This document shows positions 21,526 to 30,137 of a stretch of 34,473 nt of DNA, piece after piece. Numbering within the stretch: the stretch's first letter is position 1; the number at the start of each line of letters is the position of its first letter. Position numbers and translations under genes: made by a program. Under the pieces are notes generated by a model. That model did no database searches and had not been told where the DNA came from. It saw only the letters and a list, made by a program, of their open reading frames with translations. Source of the stretch: Prorocentrum cordatum (taxonomy: Eukaryota > Sar > Dinophyceae > Prorocentrales > Prorocentraceae); NCBI GenBank assembly GCA_963575745.1, contig CAUYUJ010009399.1, forward strand, positions 1 to 34,473, written 5' to 3'.

Positions 21526-21650
21526 GCAGACCACCTGCTCATTTTCTGAGGACGTCCCGAGCGAAAACGTCATTTTTGACATAAGAGGTTCTAACGACAA
21601 CAGAAGCTGGGACAACGAGAGAGAGCGCCACCTGGAGAGACAACGGAGCG
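21526..21650 (-). repeat. 125-bp repeat spanning the exon 1 donor (parent copy)
   Basis: Contains the exon 1/intron 1 boundary at 21631/21632 and is repeated at 20591-20715. Its outer half (GAGGACGTCCCGAGCGAAAACG, TGACATAAGAGG) is also shared with 24550-24613 and 33895-33960. Confidence 0.85.
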
Positions 21651-23549
21651 CTCCCGCATGTCTCTCCTCAGATTGTCTTCCCAACGGCGCACGCGGTCGA
21701 CCCAGTTCTTTGCGTCCTCCACCTTCGTGAACCCGAGCTCGCGCGGCTCCCCGCGGCTGCACGCCTCCACGCTCTCTCGCGCTTCCTGGGCTCGCTCAGA
21801 CACCTTGAAGAACTTTTTCAAGTACTGTTCAATGCTGGGGAGCTTGTCGACCTGCTCGTACCACGTCTCCTTGTTTTCATTCCAGAACTCATCGGACCAC
21901 GATAACCACTCCGGGCACGTGTCGCTGCTCGACGATGGGATGTGAACTCGATTCAAGTCGCACTTGGGCGTCTTTCGACAGCAGACGGCACAGGCATCAT
22001 GGACGTATCGTTCGTCCGTCTGCGCATTCTTGTACTGCGCCACACAAAACCTGCCCACCTGCGGACTGACCGCGTCCAGGCCCTCTGCGAGCGCCCGTTC
22101 CAGCACTGTCCTCCGGTACGTCTGGAGAATGTCTTCGCCGTCTCGTTGATGGAGATCATGCCTGCACTCCTCGAGCAGGTGCCGTCGCTTGTCGTCGTCG
22201 TCGGAGCCGCCCCACGGTTGCTTGCAGAAGCGGCAATGGTTCGGGTCCAGGTACTCGGGCGTCTCCGCGTACTTCGGCAAGGACCCGGGCTCGGGCTTTG
22301 CCAGAGCGAGGAGTACCTGCAAAGCGGGTGCGGATCGGGCGACGTCGTCGTCGAGCCTCTGCGGTCGCGGCTCGTCGGCGAGGAACTTCCTGCTCTCGTC
22401 ACGGACGAGGTCTGCGAGCCTCTCCTCCCCGAAGCATTTCTTGCAAAAGTGCTGATATACCCTGGCGGTCTGGGCTGGCACGACACGGCATCCGATGCAC
22501 TTGGAGCCAGCTGCCTTCCAGCACACGTCGCACAGCGCCGCGCTCTTCTTGAAATGCGACGAGCACACAGAGCAGCTCCTGACGACTTTGGAGCAGCTCT
22601 CTGTTCCGCATTCGATCATGGACACCTGCAGCGGTTCCTTGGTGGCGGAGTCCTCGGTCCTGTAACAGAATGCGCACTCGGGGGAATCCCAATGTGTTTT
22701 ACACAGGCCCGCCGCCCGCTGCTCTGGCGTTGTGCACTCAGGACACCACAGAGCGAGGTTGTCGCACATCTCGCACTGCGGGGTCTCCAGGGACGCCGGC
22801 GGCACAGCGTGGCAGCTGGCGCACGAGCGCGCAGCGAAGCAGGCCTGGCAAGCTCGCCGATATATCACTGCATTTCGCGCTCGCATCCGACCGCAATGCA
22901 CGCAGAACCGACCGTCCTGGGCCCAGCACGACTGGCACTTCTCGGTCGTGTGCCCGTTAGACATGCCAGAACACGCGCTACAGAACACCACTGATGCGTC
23001 GCAAGATTCGTTGCTACACTTCGACCGAGTCCAGGAGCCAGCAGGAGTCGGCGCAGCGCAGTGCGAACAAGGGATCGAAGATGTAAAGCACTCGGAGCAC
23101 AGCTTGAGATTGCGTTCCTCAGGCGAAGTGTGCGTCGGACACGCCATGGCACATCTTTTTCCCGCGGCCTGCGGGTTCTTCTCGCGTGACTCGCAGGCCA
23201 CGCACAGCGTTGGTTCGTCTTCCTCGTTGCACCAGGTACACTCAGGGCAGCTGCGAGACCGATAACACGGCTTACACATGCCACCGCTGAGCTCGCGCTG
23301 CGCACCGCAGAATCGACAACATCCCTTTCTCTTCTCCTGCTTCTGGCGGTACAGAGTAGGATGCTTCTCCTTGTAGCAAGACTTGCAGTAACCGTCATAA
23401 CCGGACTGAGCCTTCGGGGGCTCCTCACCACGGCGGGTCTTGTGATACCCTTTGCAATACTTGATCGTCTTAGCAGCACGCGCTCGACAAACAAGAGACC
23501 CACAGAACATCATATAGAACGCCAGTCGGAGCATGCCGAAAATAAACAT
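21632..23549 (-). CDS. Helitron-type gene, exon 1: Cys-rich zinc-binding N-terminus
   Basis: The 639-codon exon contains about sixty Cys residues, mostly as CxxC pairs spaced 8 to 15 residues apart (for example C-R-F-C-G, C-K-P-C, C-P-E-C, C-V-A-C). They suggest a string of zinc-binding knuckles or ribbons for nucleic-acid or protein binding. Near the end is a C2H2-like element (H-C-R-F-C ... H-L-L-E-E-C-R-H) and a C-A-V-C-C block, the kind of sequence found upstream of DUF6570 in Helitron proteins. ATG 23549 is the first ATG after an in-frame TGA at 23571-23573. The frame continues past the donor into intron 1 and stops 41 bases later. I could not match the Cys array to a named family. Confidence 0.8.
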
Positions 23550-23764
23550 CGGTAAGAATCGCCCCGAGGATCACCTACTAGAAAGTTGGATCTGACAGGG
23601 CTAACAGAAGCACCTCCACCGCGCACACCCTGCCGCAGCTTTGCAACCACATTGAGCCAAATACAACATATGCCAACAACATAGAGCACGTGAGAGAGCG
23701 ACCTTAATCGTCGAGGGCTATCAAGAGCACCCACGGCATTGCGCACTGGAAAAAAATTAAGGCG

Positions 23765-24480
23765 CGCTCCTGTGCTCTGCTATACTCCTGGCGTTGCCGT
23801 GCTGATTGGCCGTGTTGGTCTGGTGTGCTCCTGTGATACGCGGCGCCCCTGCGACCTGCACTGATCCTGAATGCTTTGCCGTGCTCCTGTGTGTTCTGCC
23901 GTGTTCCTGTGTGGCCTGCCGTGCTCTTGTGTGGTCTGCCGTGCTCCTGTTGGTCTGCCGTGCTCTTCTGTGGTCTGCCGTGCTCCTGTGGGTTCCGCCG
24001 TGCTCCTGTGGCGTCTGCCGTGCTCCTGTGTGGTCTGCCGTGTCCTTTGTGGTCTGCCGTGCTCCTGTGTGGTCTGCCGTGCTCCTGTGTGGCCTGCCGT
24101 GCTCTTGTGTGGTCTGCCGTGCTCCGGTTGGTCTGCCGTGCTCTTCTGTGGTCTGCCGTGATCCTATGGGGTCTGCCGTTGTTCGGCCGTCTTGAGGGCA
24201 CTCTTAGGGCATAGTCTGCCGTGCTCCTCGTCTTGGTCTGCCGTGCTCCTCGTCTTGGTCATCCTTTCCGTCGTCTTGAGGGCGCTCTTGGTGCCTGGTC
24301 TGCCGTGCTCCTCGTCTTGGTCTGCCGTGCTCCTCTCGGTTCCTAAGCCTGGTCCGCCGTGCTCCTCGAGGTGGTCTGCCGTGCTCCTCTCGGTTCCTAC
24401 GCGCGGTCTGCCGTGCTCCTGTGAGGAGCACGGCAGACCACAGGAGCAAGGCAGACCACACAGGAGCACGGCAGACCACA
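23765..24480 (+). repeat. 20-bp satellite array and composite block
   Basis: Degenerate units begin near 23765 and regular ones run from about 23870. A spacer-bearing composite (GTCTTGAGGGCACTCTTAGGG, CTCGTCTTGG, CTCTCGGTTCCTA) lies at 24180-24415. The array flips orientation near 24420. The same composite recurs at 27800-27970 and 29665-29890. Confidence 0.9.
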
Positions 24481-24826
24481 CCTCGATTTTTCGAGGATGT
24501 CTCGAGCGAAATGGCCGTGGACTGCCGTGCTCCACACGGGAGCACGGCAGACCACCTGCTCATTTTCTGAGGACGTCCCGAGCGAAAACGCCTTTTTTTG
24601 ACATAAAAGGTTCTAAAACACCTCTGTCGGCATCTCATTTTTCGAGGATGTCTCGAGCGAAACGCTCATTTTTCATGCATAACAAAAATTTTTGATATTT
24701 TTCAACATCCCGATTTTTTGAGGATGTCTCGAGCGAAACCGTCATTTTTGACATAAGACGTCTTAAACGATAGCCTCCAACACCTCGATTTTTCGAGGAT
24801 GTCTCGAGCGAAATGGCCATTTTGGG
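24480..24826 (+). repeat. AT-richer block with hairpin modules, copy 1
   Basis: Four GAGGATGTCTCGAGCGAAA modules (about 24495, 24645, 24720, 24797) alternate with T-rich spacers. A related GAGGACGTCCCGAGCGAAAACG lies at 24570. Several modules are preceded by CCTCGATTTTTCGAGG, a perfect 5-bp-stem hairpin. The block is almost identical to 33826-34170. Confidence 0.9.
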
Positions 24827-24906
24827 GAACCTGACCGGACAAGAACGGGAAGCGTCCTTTTGTCCCCTGGGCTTATGAGATATTCCACGTTTTTAGTACG
24901 GCATAC
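24826..24906 (+). repeat. 81-bp dispersed repeat, copy 2
   Basis: Matches 9596-9676 at 80 of 81 positions. It contains CTGACCGGACAAGAACGGG and TTATGAGATATTCCACG. No coding function seen. Confidence 0.9.
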
Positions 24907-25444
24907 CACAGCAGTGCCACGTACCACTGCCGTGCTCCTTTGGGGTCTGCCGTGCTCCTGTGGAGTTTGCCGTGCGAACGTGTGGTCTGCCGTGCTCCTG
25001 TGTGGTCTGGCGTGCTCCTGTATGGTCTGCCGTGATCTTGTGTGGTTTGCCGTGCTCCTGTGTGGTCTGCCGTGCTCCCGTGGGGTCTGCCGTGTCCTGT
25101 GTGGTCTGCCGTGCTCCTGTGTGGTCTGCCGTGCTCCTGTGTGGTCTGCCGTGCTCCTTCTTGGTCTGCCGTGCTCATGTGCGGTCTGCCGTGCTCCTGT
25201 GCGGTCTGCCGTGCGAACGTGTGGACTGCCGTGCTCATTTGGGGTCTGCCTTGCTCCTTTGTGGTTTGCCGCGCTCCTGTGTGGTCTGCCGTGCTCCTGT
25301 GTGGTCAGCCGTGCTCCTGAGGCGTCTACGGTGCTCTTGTGGGGTCTGCCGTACTCATTTGGGGTCTGCCGTGCTCCTGTGGTCGGCCGTGCTCATTTGG
25401 GGTCTGCCGCGCGCCTGTGAGATCTGCCGTGCTCCTGTTGGGGA

Positions 25445-25495
25445 AACGCCAGCGGCGTTCGGGGTACAACAAAAAGGCGCGTTTATGTTGTACCC
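25445..25495. other. Pair of perfect hairpins inside the satellite
   Basis: AACGCC-AGC-GGCGTT (25445-25459) is followed by GGGTACAACA (25462-25471) paired with TGTTGTACCC (25486-25495) around a 14-base loop. The sequence is unrelated to the satellite unit. Confidence 0.85.
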
Positions 25496-25704
25496 GCGCG
25501 CGGTCTGCCGTGCTCCTGTGGGTTCCGCCGTGCTCCTGTGGCGTCTGCCGTGCTCCTGTGGCGTCTGCCGGGCTCCTGTGTGGTCTGCCGTGCTCCTTTG
25601 TGGTCTGCCGTGCTCCTGTGGAGTCTGCCGTGCTCCTGTGTGGTCTGCCGTGCTCTTGTGGTCTGCCGTGCTCATTTGGATTTGCCGTGCTCATGTGGGG
25701 TCTG

Positions 25705-25720
25705 CCGTACTCCTGTGTGG
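25705..25720. repeat. Target-site duplication, right-hand end of the minus-strand retroelement (its 3' side)
   Basis: CCGTACTCCTGTGTGG is repeated exactly at 27418-27433. The A in GTACTC is a rare variant of the satellite unit (normally GTGCTC), which makes the pair a genuine duplication and not just two repeat units. Confidence 0.85.
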
Positions 25721-27417
25721 GCTGTGGGCTGCGGGGCCTATGAAGGCTACAGGAAGCCCGAGGCCCACGGAGCCCATTGGCCCCAGGGCCTCAAGGGCCA
25801 GCCCTGGGGGCCCCAAAGGAGCCCCAGCAGGGGAGGGCGCGAAGCGCCAAACGCGCGAAGCGCACGATTTCTCCCCCAGCAAGCCCCCAAGCTGCAAGTG
25901 CACAATGGGCAGAAGTGCTGCCACACGCACAGAAAGGAAAAGGGTGACGAGGGGCGGAAACAACAAAGGGAGAAGATGATGCTGCAACTCTACCCCTCGT
26001 CACCAACAGCGCGGCGGCGTCTCATGCGCCTGCCCTCGCTCGCCGTCTCAGCCGCGGCTGACCATTCACCACTTCTACGTCGCCTTCTGCGCCCAGCATG
26101 CCACGGCACCGAAGGCGCTCGGAGCGCTCTGAGCGGGCCAATGGGCGGAGGCTGCCCTTCCCACTGCAGCTCGGCCAGTCACGTCCTCAGGCACACATAG
26201 TCGTAACGCCGCATGCAGTCCGACACGATCCTCTGCGACCGCGTCAGCGTGTGGCGCCACCTGAAGTAGGCACGCCTCGCAGGCATGCCAGTCCCCCAGG
26301 CTCGCTCGCAGATCTCCTCGGCCATCTCTTCGGCCGTCCTCCCACGCGCCCGCAGCCTGGTGGCGAAGCGCGGCTGGGACAGGATTTGCGCGACGTAGCC
26401 GACGCAGTGGTCCATCCACTCGCTGTGGCATTCCAACGCCACGCCGACCTCGGGAGCCTGGGTCCAGTGGCGCGCCCAGCCAGCGACCTGCAGCTCAAGC
26501 CTGGGCGCGACGCTGCGCCTCGGCTGCTCTGGCTCAGGCCGAGCCACCGCAGAGCCAGGGCATCGCTCCTTGAGCTCGGGCGCCGCGCCTGTGCGCCCGC
26601 CAAGCCTCACGGTCGCCCCGCAGTGGGTGCACGCCATCAGCTCCTGATCGGCTGCGCCGACTCCACACTTGGCGAGGGCCACCCCCTGCCAGATGAGGGA
26701 GGCTACCGCCCAGCTTGAGAGCTCCCTCTCCAGCTCCATCGCGCCGAAGAGCCCGCACCTGGCCACCGCGCTGGCGCGGTGTAGCTCCGCAACTGCCTTG
26801 GCCCAGCGTACGGCATGACCGCTGCCGCGGAGGTGAGCTCCCATGGCCTTGCCAACCAGCACGTCCCTGGCGATGCAGTGAGCAGCAGCCCTGGTCACCT
26901 TGAGCGTGTGTACGACCAGCGAGGCGTAGATCCCCTCCCCGAGAAGGGCATTGGGCAGAAGCCACGTGCCAGACGTAGAGGGGGGCGCCGCCCTCGCCGA
27001 GGTACATCGCCTCCGAGGGCCACAGGACGTGTCCCCGTGCCGCCACTGCCATCCCAACACCTCAAGGGACACATCCTCCATGTTGAAGTAGGCAATGAGG
27101 ACCCACGGGATGTCGGCAGAGAAGCCCGTCACCTCCACACAGCTGGGGCGGTGCCGCAAGGCCGAGGGCAGCGAGGACGCCGACTCGTCGGCCTGCAAGC
27201 CGTCTCGCACCAGGATCGCCGCCCCGTCTGAGGTCGCCTGGGGCCCCTGCCTGTCCGACAGCTCTGCCTCGGGGGGAAAGGCAACGTCTCCCAGGCCGCG
27301 GCCCTGAGCCGCCATCATGGGCGGGCGCTCATGCGGGAGCCTCTTCTCCTGGAGCACCACCACGTCGGGCCAGTAGCTGCACGTCTTGAAGAAAGCTTCA
27401 ATGCCAAATACACCTAA
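25721..27417 (-). mobile_element. 5'-truncated non-LTR-type retroelement copy
   Basis: On the minus strand this 1.7 kb matches about 32050-33805 of the full-length copy. It starts within the endonuclease-like ORF2 and runs through the same 3' region to a (CAGCCCA)2 end. It is flanked by an exact 16-bp duplication. 5' truncation plus target duplication is the signature of target-primed reverse transcription. Compared with the other copy it lacks about 40 bases near 33610-33650. Confidence 0.9.
26179..27411 (-). pseudogene. Endonuclease-like ORF2 fragment (retroelement copy 2)
   Basis: The open frame begins mid-domain with V-V-L-Q-E-K-R-L, the Glu-containing motif of APE-like (exonuclease-endonuclease-phosphatase) endonucleases. 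It passes P-W-V-L-I-A-Y-F-N-M, where the family usually has G-D-F-N, and a C-T-H-C zinc knuckle, and ends at TGA after Y-V-C-L-R-T. The full-length copy has TGG (Trp) there and reads about 60 codons further, so this stop is a nonsense mutation. There is no reverse transcriptase domain. The 5' half of the endonuclease is lost by truncation. Confidence 0.8.
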
Positions 27418-27433
27418 CCGTACTCCTGTGTGG
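27418..27433. repeat. Target-site duplication, partner of 25705-25720
   Basis: Exact 16-bp match carrying the same rare GTACTC variant. It adjoins the truncated 5' end of the element. Confidence 0.85.
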
Positions 27434-28035
27434 TCTGCCGTGCTCCGGTGGTCTGCCGTGCTCCTTTGGGGTCTGCCTTGCTACTGTGGGGTCTGCTGTG
27501 CTCCTGTGTGGTCTGCCGTGCTCCTGTGGTTTGCCTTGCTCCTGTGTGGTCTGCCGTGCTCCTTTTGGGTCTGCTCTGCCGTGCTCCTGTGGGGTCTGCC
27601 GTGCTACTGTGGGGTCTGCCGTGCTCTTGTGGGGTCTGCCGTGCTCTTGTGTGGTCTGCCGTGCTCCTTTGTGGTCTGCCGTGCTCCTGTGTGGTCTGCC
27701 GTGCTCCTGTATGGCCTGCCGTGCTCTTGTGTGGTCTGCCGTGCTCCTGTTGGTCTGCCGTGCTCTTCTGTGGTCTGCCGTGTTCCTATGGGGTCTGCCG
27801 TTGTTCGGCCGTCTTGAGGGCACTCTTAGGGCATAGTCTGCCGTGCTCCTCGTCTTGGTCTGCCGTGCTCCTCGTCTTGGTCATCCTTTCCGTCGTCTTG
27901 AGGGCGCTCTTGGTGCCTGGTCTGCCGTGCTCCTCGTCTTGGTCTGCCGTGCTCCTCTCGGTTCCTAAGCCAGGTCTGCCGTGCTCCTGTGGGGAGCACG
28001 GCAGACCACAGGAGCACGGCAGACCACCTCCGCGT
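27434..28035 (+). repeat. 20-bp satellite array and composite block
   Basis: Regular units are followed by the composite with GTCTTGAGGGCACTCTTAGGG and CTCGTCTTGG spacers, then a palindromic switch near 27990 and two reversed units. It parallels 23930-24440 and 29430-29960. Confidence 0.9.
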
Positions 28036-28154
28036 GCGCTGGTTGCCCTGGTGAGCGGATAGCGCGATTGCGATGCGGGCTGTCAAGTGCACTTTGCTGA
28101 TTGTCCGAAATCTTAGTGCATTTGGTGCGAGTAAGGCTTTTGACCCAAAGACGT
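28036..28154 (+). repeat. Copy of the Helitron-type gene 3' end
   Basis: 119 bases match 10655-10773 in inverted orientation with about three differences. The copy keeps the final codons and TGA of the OTU exon but nothing upstream. It is embedded in satellite on both sides. Confidence 0.9.
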
Positions 28155-28202
28155 GCATGAAAGTACCTGCCGTGCTCCTGTATAGTCTGCCGTGCTTCTG
28201 TG

Positions 28203-29424
28203 TGGTTTGACGTGTTGCTGGTTTGCCCCCTCCGCATTTTCTTGACGTGTTGCTGGTTTGCCCCTCAGGATAACTTCTTGACGTGTTGCTGGTTTGCCCA
28301 CAGGATAACTTCTCGACGTGTTGCTGGTTTGCCCCCTCCGCACCTTCTTGACGTGTTGTTCGTTTGCTCCCCTCAGGATAAATTCTTGACGTGTTGCTGG
28401 TTTGCCTCCTTCAGGCCAACTTCTTGACGTGTTGCTGGTTTGCCCATAGGAAAACTTCTGGATCTGTTGCTGGTTTGCCCCCTCAGCCCTTCTTGGCGTG
28501 TTGCTGGTTTGCCCCCCCCCCTCAGGGTAACCTCTTGACGTGTTGCTGGTTTGCCCCCGGGATAACTTCTTGACGTGTTGCTGGTTTACCCCCCAGGATA
28601 ACTTCTTCACGTGTTGCTGGTTTGCCCCCTCAGCACATCTTGACGTGTTGCTGGTTTGGTCCCCTCGGGATACCGCATTGACGTGTTGCTGGTTTGCCCC
28701 CCCCAGGATACCTTCTTGACGTGTTGCTGGTTTGCCCCCTCAGCACCTTCTTGACGTGTTGCTGGTTTGTCCCCTCAGGATGACTTCTTGGCGAGTGGCT
28801 GGTTTTGCCTCAGGGTAACTTATTGAGGTGTTGGTGGTCGAGCACCTCAGCACCTTCTTGGCGTGTTGCTCGTTTGCCCCCCTCAGGATAACCTTTGACG
28901 TGTTGCTGGTTTGCCCCGTCAGGATAACTTCTTGACGTGTTGCTGGTTTGCCCCCCTCAGCATCTTTTGGACGTGTTGCTGGTTTGCCCCCTCAGGATAA
29001 CTTCTTGACGTGTTGCTGGTTTGCCCCCCCCAGGATAACTTCTTGACGTGTTGCTGGTTTGCCCCCCAGGATAACTTCTTGACGTGTTGCTGGTTTGCCC
29101 CCCTCAGCACCTTCTTGACGTGTTGCTGGTTTGCCCCCTCAGGATAACTTCTTGACGTGTTGCTGGTTTGCCCCCCCCAAGATAACTTCTTGACGTGTTG
29201 CTGGTTTGCCCCCGCTCGATAACTTCTTGACGTGTTGCTGGTTTGCCCCCCTCAGCACCTTCTTGACGTGTTGCTGGTTTGCCCCTCCAGGATAACTTCT
29301 TGACGTGTTGCCGGTTTGCCCCCCAGGATAACTTCTTGACGTGTTGCTGGTTTGCCCCCCTCAGCACCTTCTTGACGTGTTGCCGGTTTGCCCCTTCGGG
29401 ATAACTTCTTGACGTGTTGCTGGC
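28203..29424 (+). repeat. 36-38-bp satellite array, copy C
   Basis: About 32 units. The part from 28240 to about 29150 follows copy A (13603-14510) unit for unit, including its odd variants, and then extends by several more units. This implies duplication of the whole array and not independent amplification. Confidence 0.95.
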
Positions 29425-29427
29425 TTC

Positions 29428-29961
29428 ATTCCTGTTGGTCTGCCGTGCTCTTCTGTGGTCTGCCGTGCTCCTGTGGGTTCCGCCGTGCTCCTGTGGCGTC
29501 TGCCGTGCTCCTGTGTGGTCTGCCGTGCTCCTTTGTGGTCTGCCGTGCTCCTGTGTGGTCTGCCGTGCTCCTGTGTGGCCTGCCGTGCTCTGGTGTGGTC
29601 TGCCGTGCTCCGGTTGGTCTGCCGTGCTCTTCTGTGGTCTGCCGTGATCCTATGGGGTCTGCCGTTGTTCGGCCGTCTTGAGGGCACTCTTAGGGCATAG
29701 TCTGCCGTGCTCCTCGTCTTGGTCTGCCGTGCTCCTCGTCTTGGTCATCCTTTCCGCCGGGACAAGAGGGCGCTCTTGGTGCCTGGTCTGCCGTGCTCCT
29801 CGTCTTGGTCTGCCGTGCTCCTCTCGGTTCCTAAGCCTGGTCTGCCGTGCTCCTCGTCTTGGTCTGCCGTGCTCCTCTCGGTTCCTACGCGCGGTCTGCC
29901 GTGCTCCTCTGAGGAGCACGGCAGACCACGCAGGAGCAAGGCAGACCACACAGGAGCACGG
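29428..29961 (+). repeat. 20-bp satellite array with composite block and orientation switch
   Basis: Plus-orientation units and the CTCGTCTTGG/CTCTCGGTTCC composite run to about 29908. Reversed units follow to 29961. The last reversed unit is the insertion target of the full-length retroelement. Confidence 0.9.
29946..29961. repeat. Target-site duplication, 5' side of the full-length retroelement
   Basis: CCACACAGGAGCACGG, repeated at 33806-33821. It is the same 16 bases of the satellite unit as the duplication around the other copy (reverse complement, one variant base). Confidence 0.75.
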
Positions 29962-29982
29962 CCGTAGCCATTTTGGCTCAAG
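29962..29982 (+). other. Dinoflagellate spliced leader (DinoSL) at the element 5' end
   Basis: The sequence starts CCGTAGCCATTTTGGCTC and ends AAG, matching the known 22-nt DinoSL at every position after its variable first base. The leader is normally added to mRNA in trans and is not encoded in genes. Its presence exactly at the junction with the target duplication shows the inserted molecule was copied from a trans-spliced RNA to its 5' end. Confidence 0.95.
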
Positions 29983-30137
29983 GCCATGGCGCACCCGACG
30001 ACCGCGAGTCCGTCGGGCGTTCTTGAGCGCGAGGGGCGCTTCGCCAAGAGCCAGAAGCTTCGCCAATTTTGGTTCTCCTCGTTCCTTCAGGGCCGGGAGA
30101 TTCGGCCGGGCAGCAGTCAGTCCCACGGCGTGCCGCT

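Larger units (their letters stand above)
20369..21631 (-). other. Proposed intron 1 (1,263 bp, GT-AG), made of repeats
   Basis: Exon 1 ends TCTCCAG|GTGGCG and exon 2 begins after CCCCAG|GTGAT, so CCAGGTG is present at both edges. Splicing in phase 1 joins V-V-S-P-G to D-P-N-H-R-W without a frame change. The interior holds 20-bp satellite, an inverted copy of the 36-38-bp satellite, a 249-bp element with 55-bp inverted ends, and a second copy of the exon 1 donor region. Confidence 0.8.
24915..25720 (+). repeat. 20-bp satellite array, interrupted once
   Basis: Roughly 36 units in plus orientation are broken at 25441-25500 by a palindromic insert. The last unit (25705-25720) carries the rare variant CCGTACTCCTGTGTGG and adjoins the retroelement. 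Confidence 0.95.

Noticed and set aside
23510-23746. Small minus-strand frame upstream of exon 1 as an additional gene or exon.
   Set aside because: It overlaps exon 1 in another frame, has no domain and no clear splice sites.
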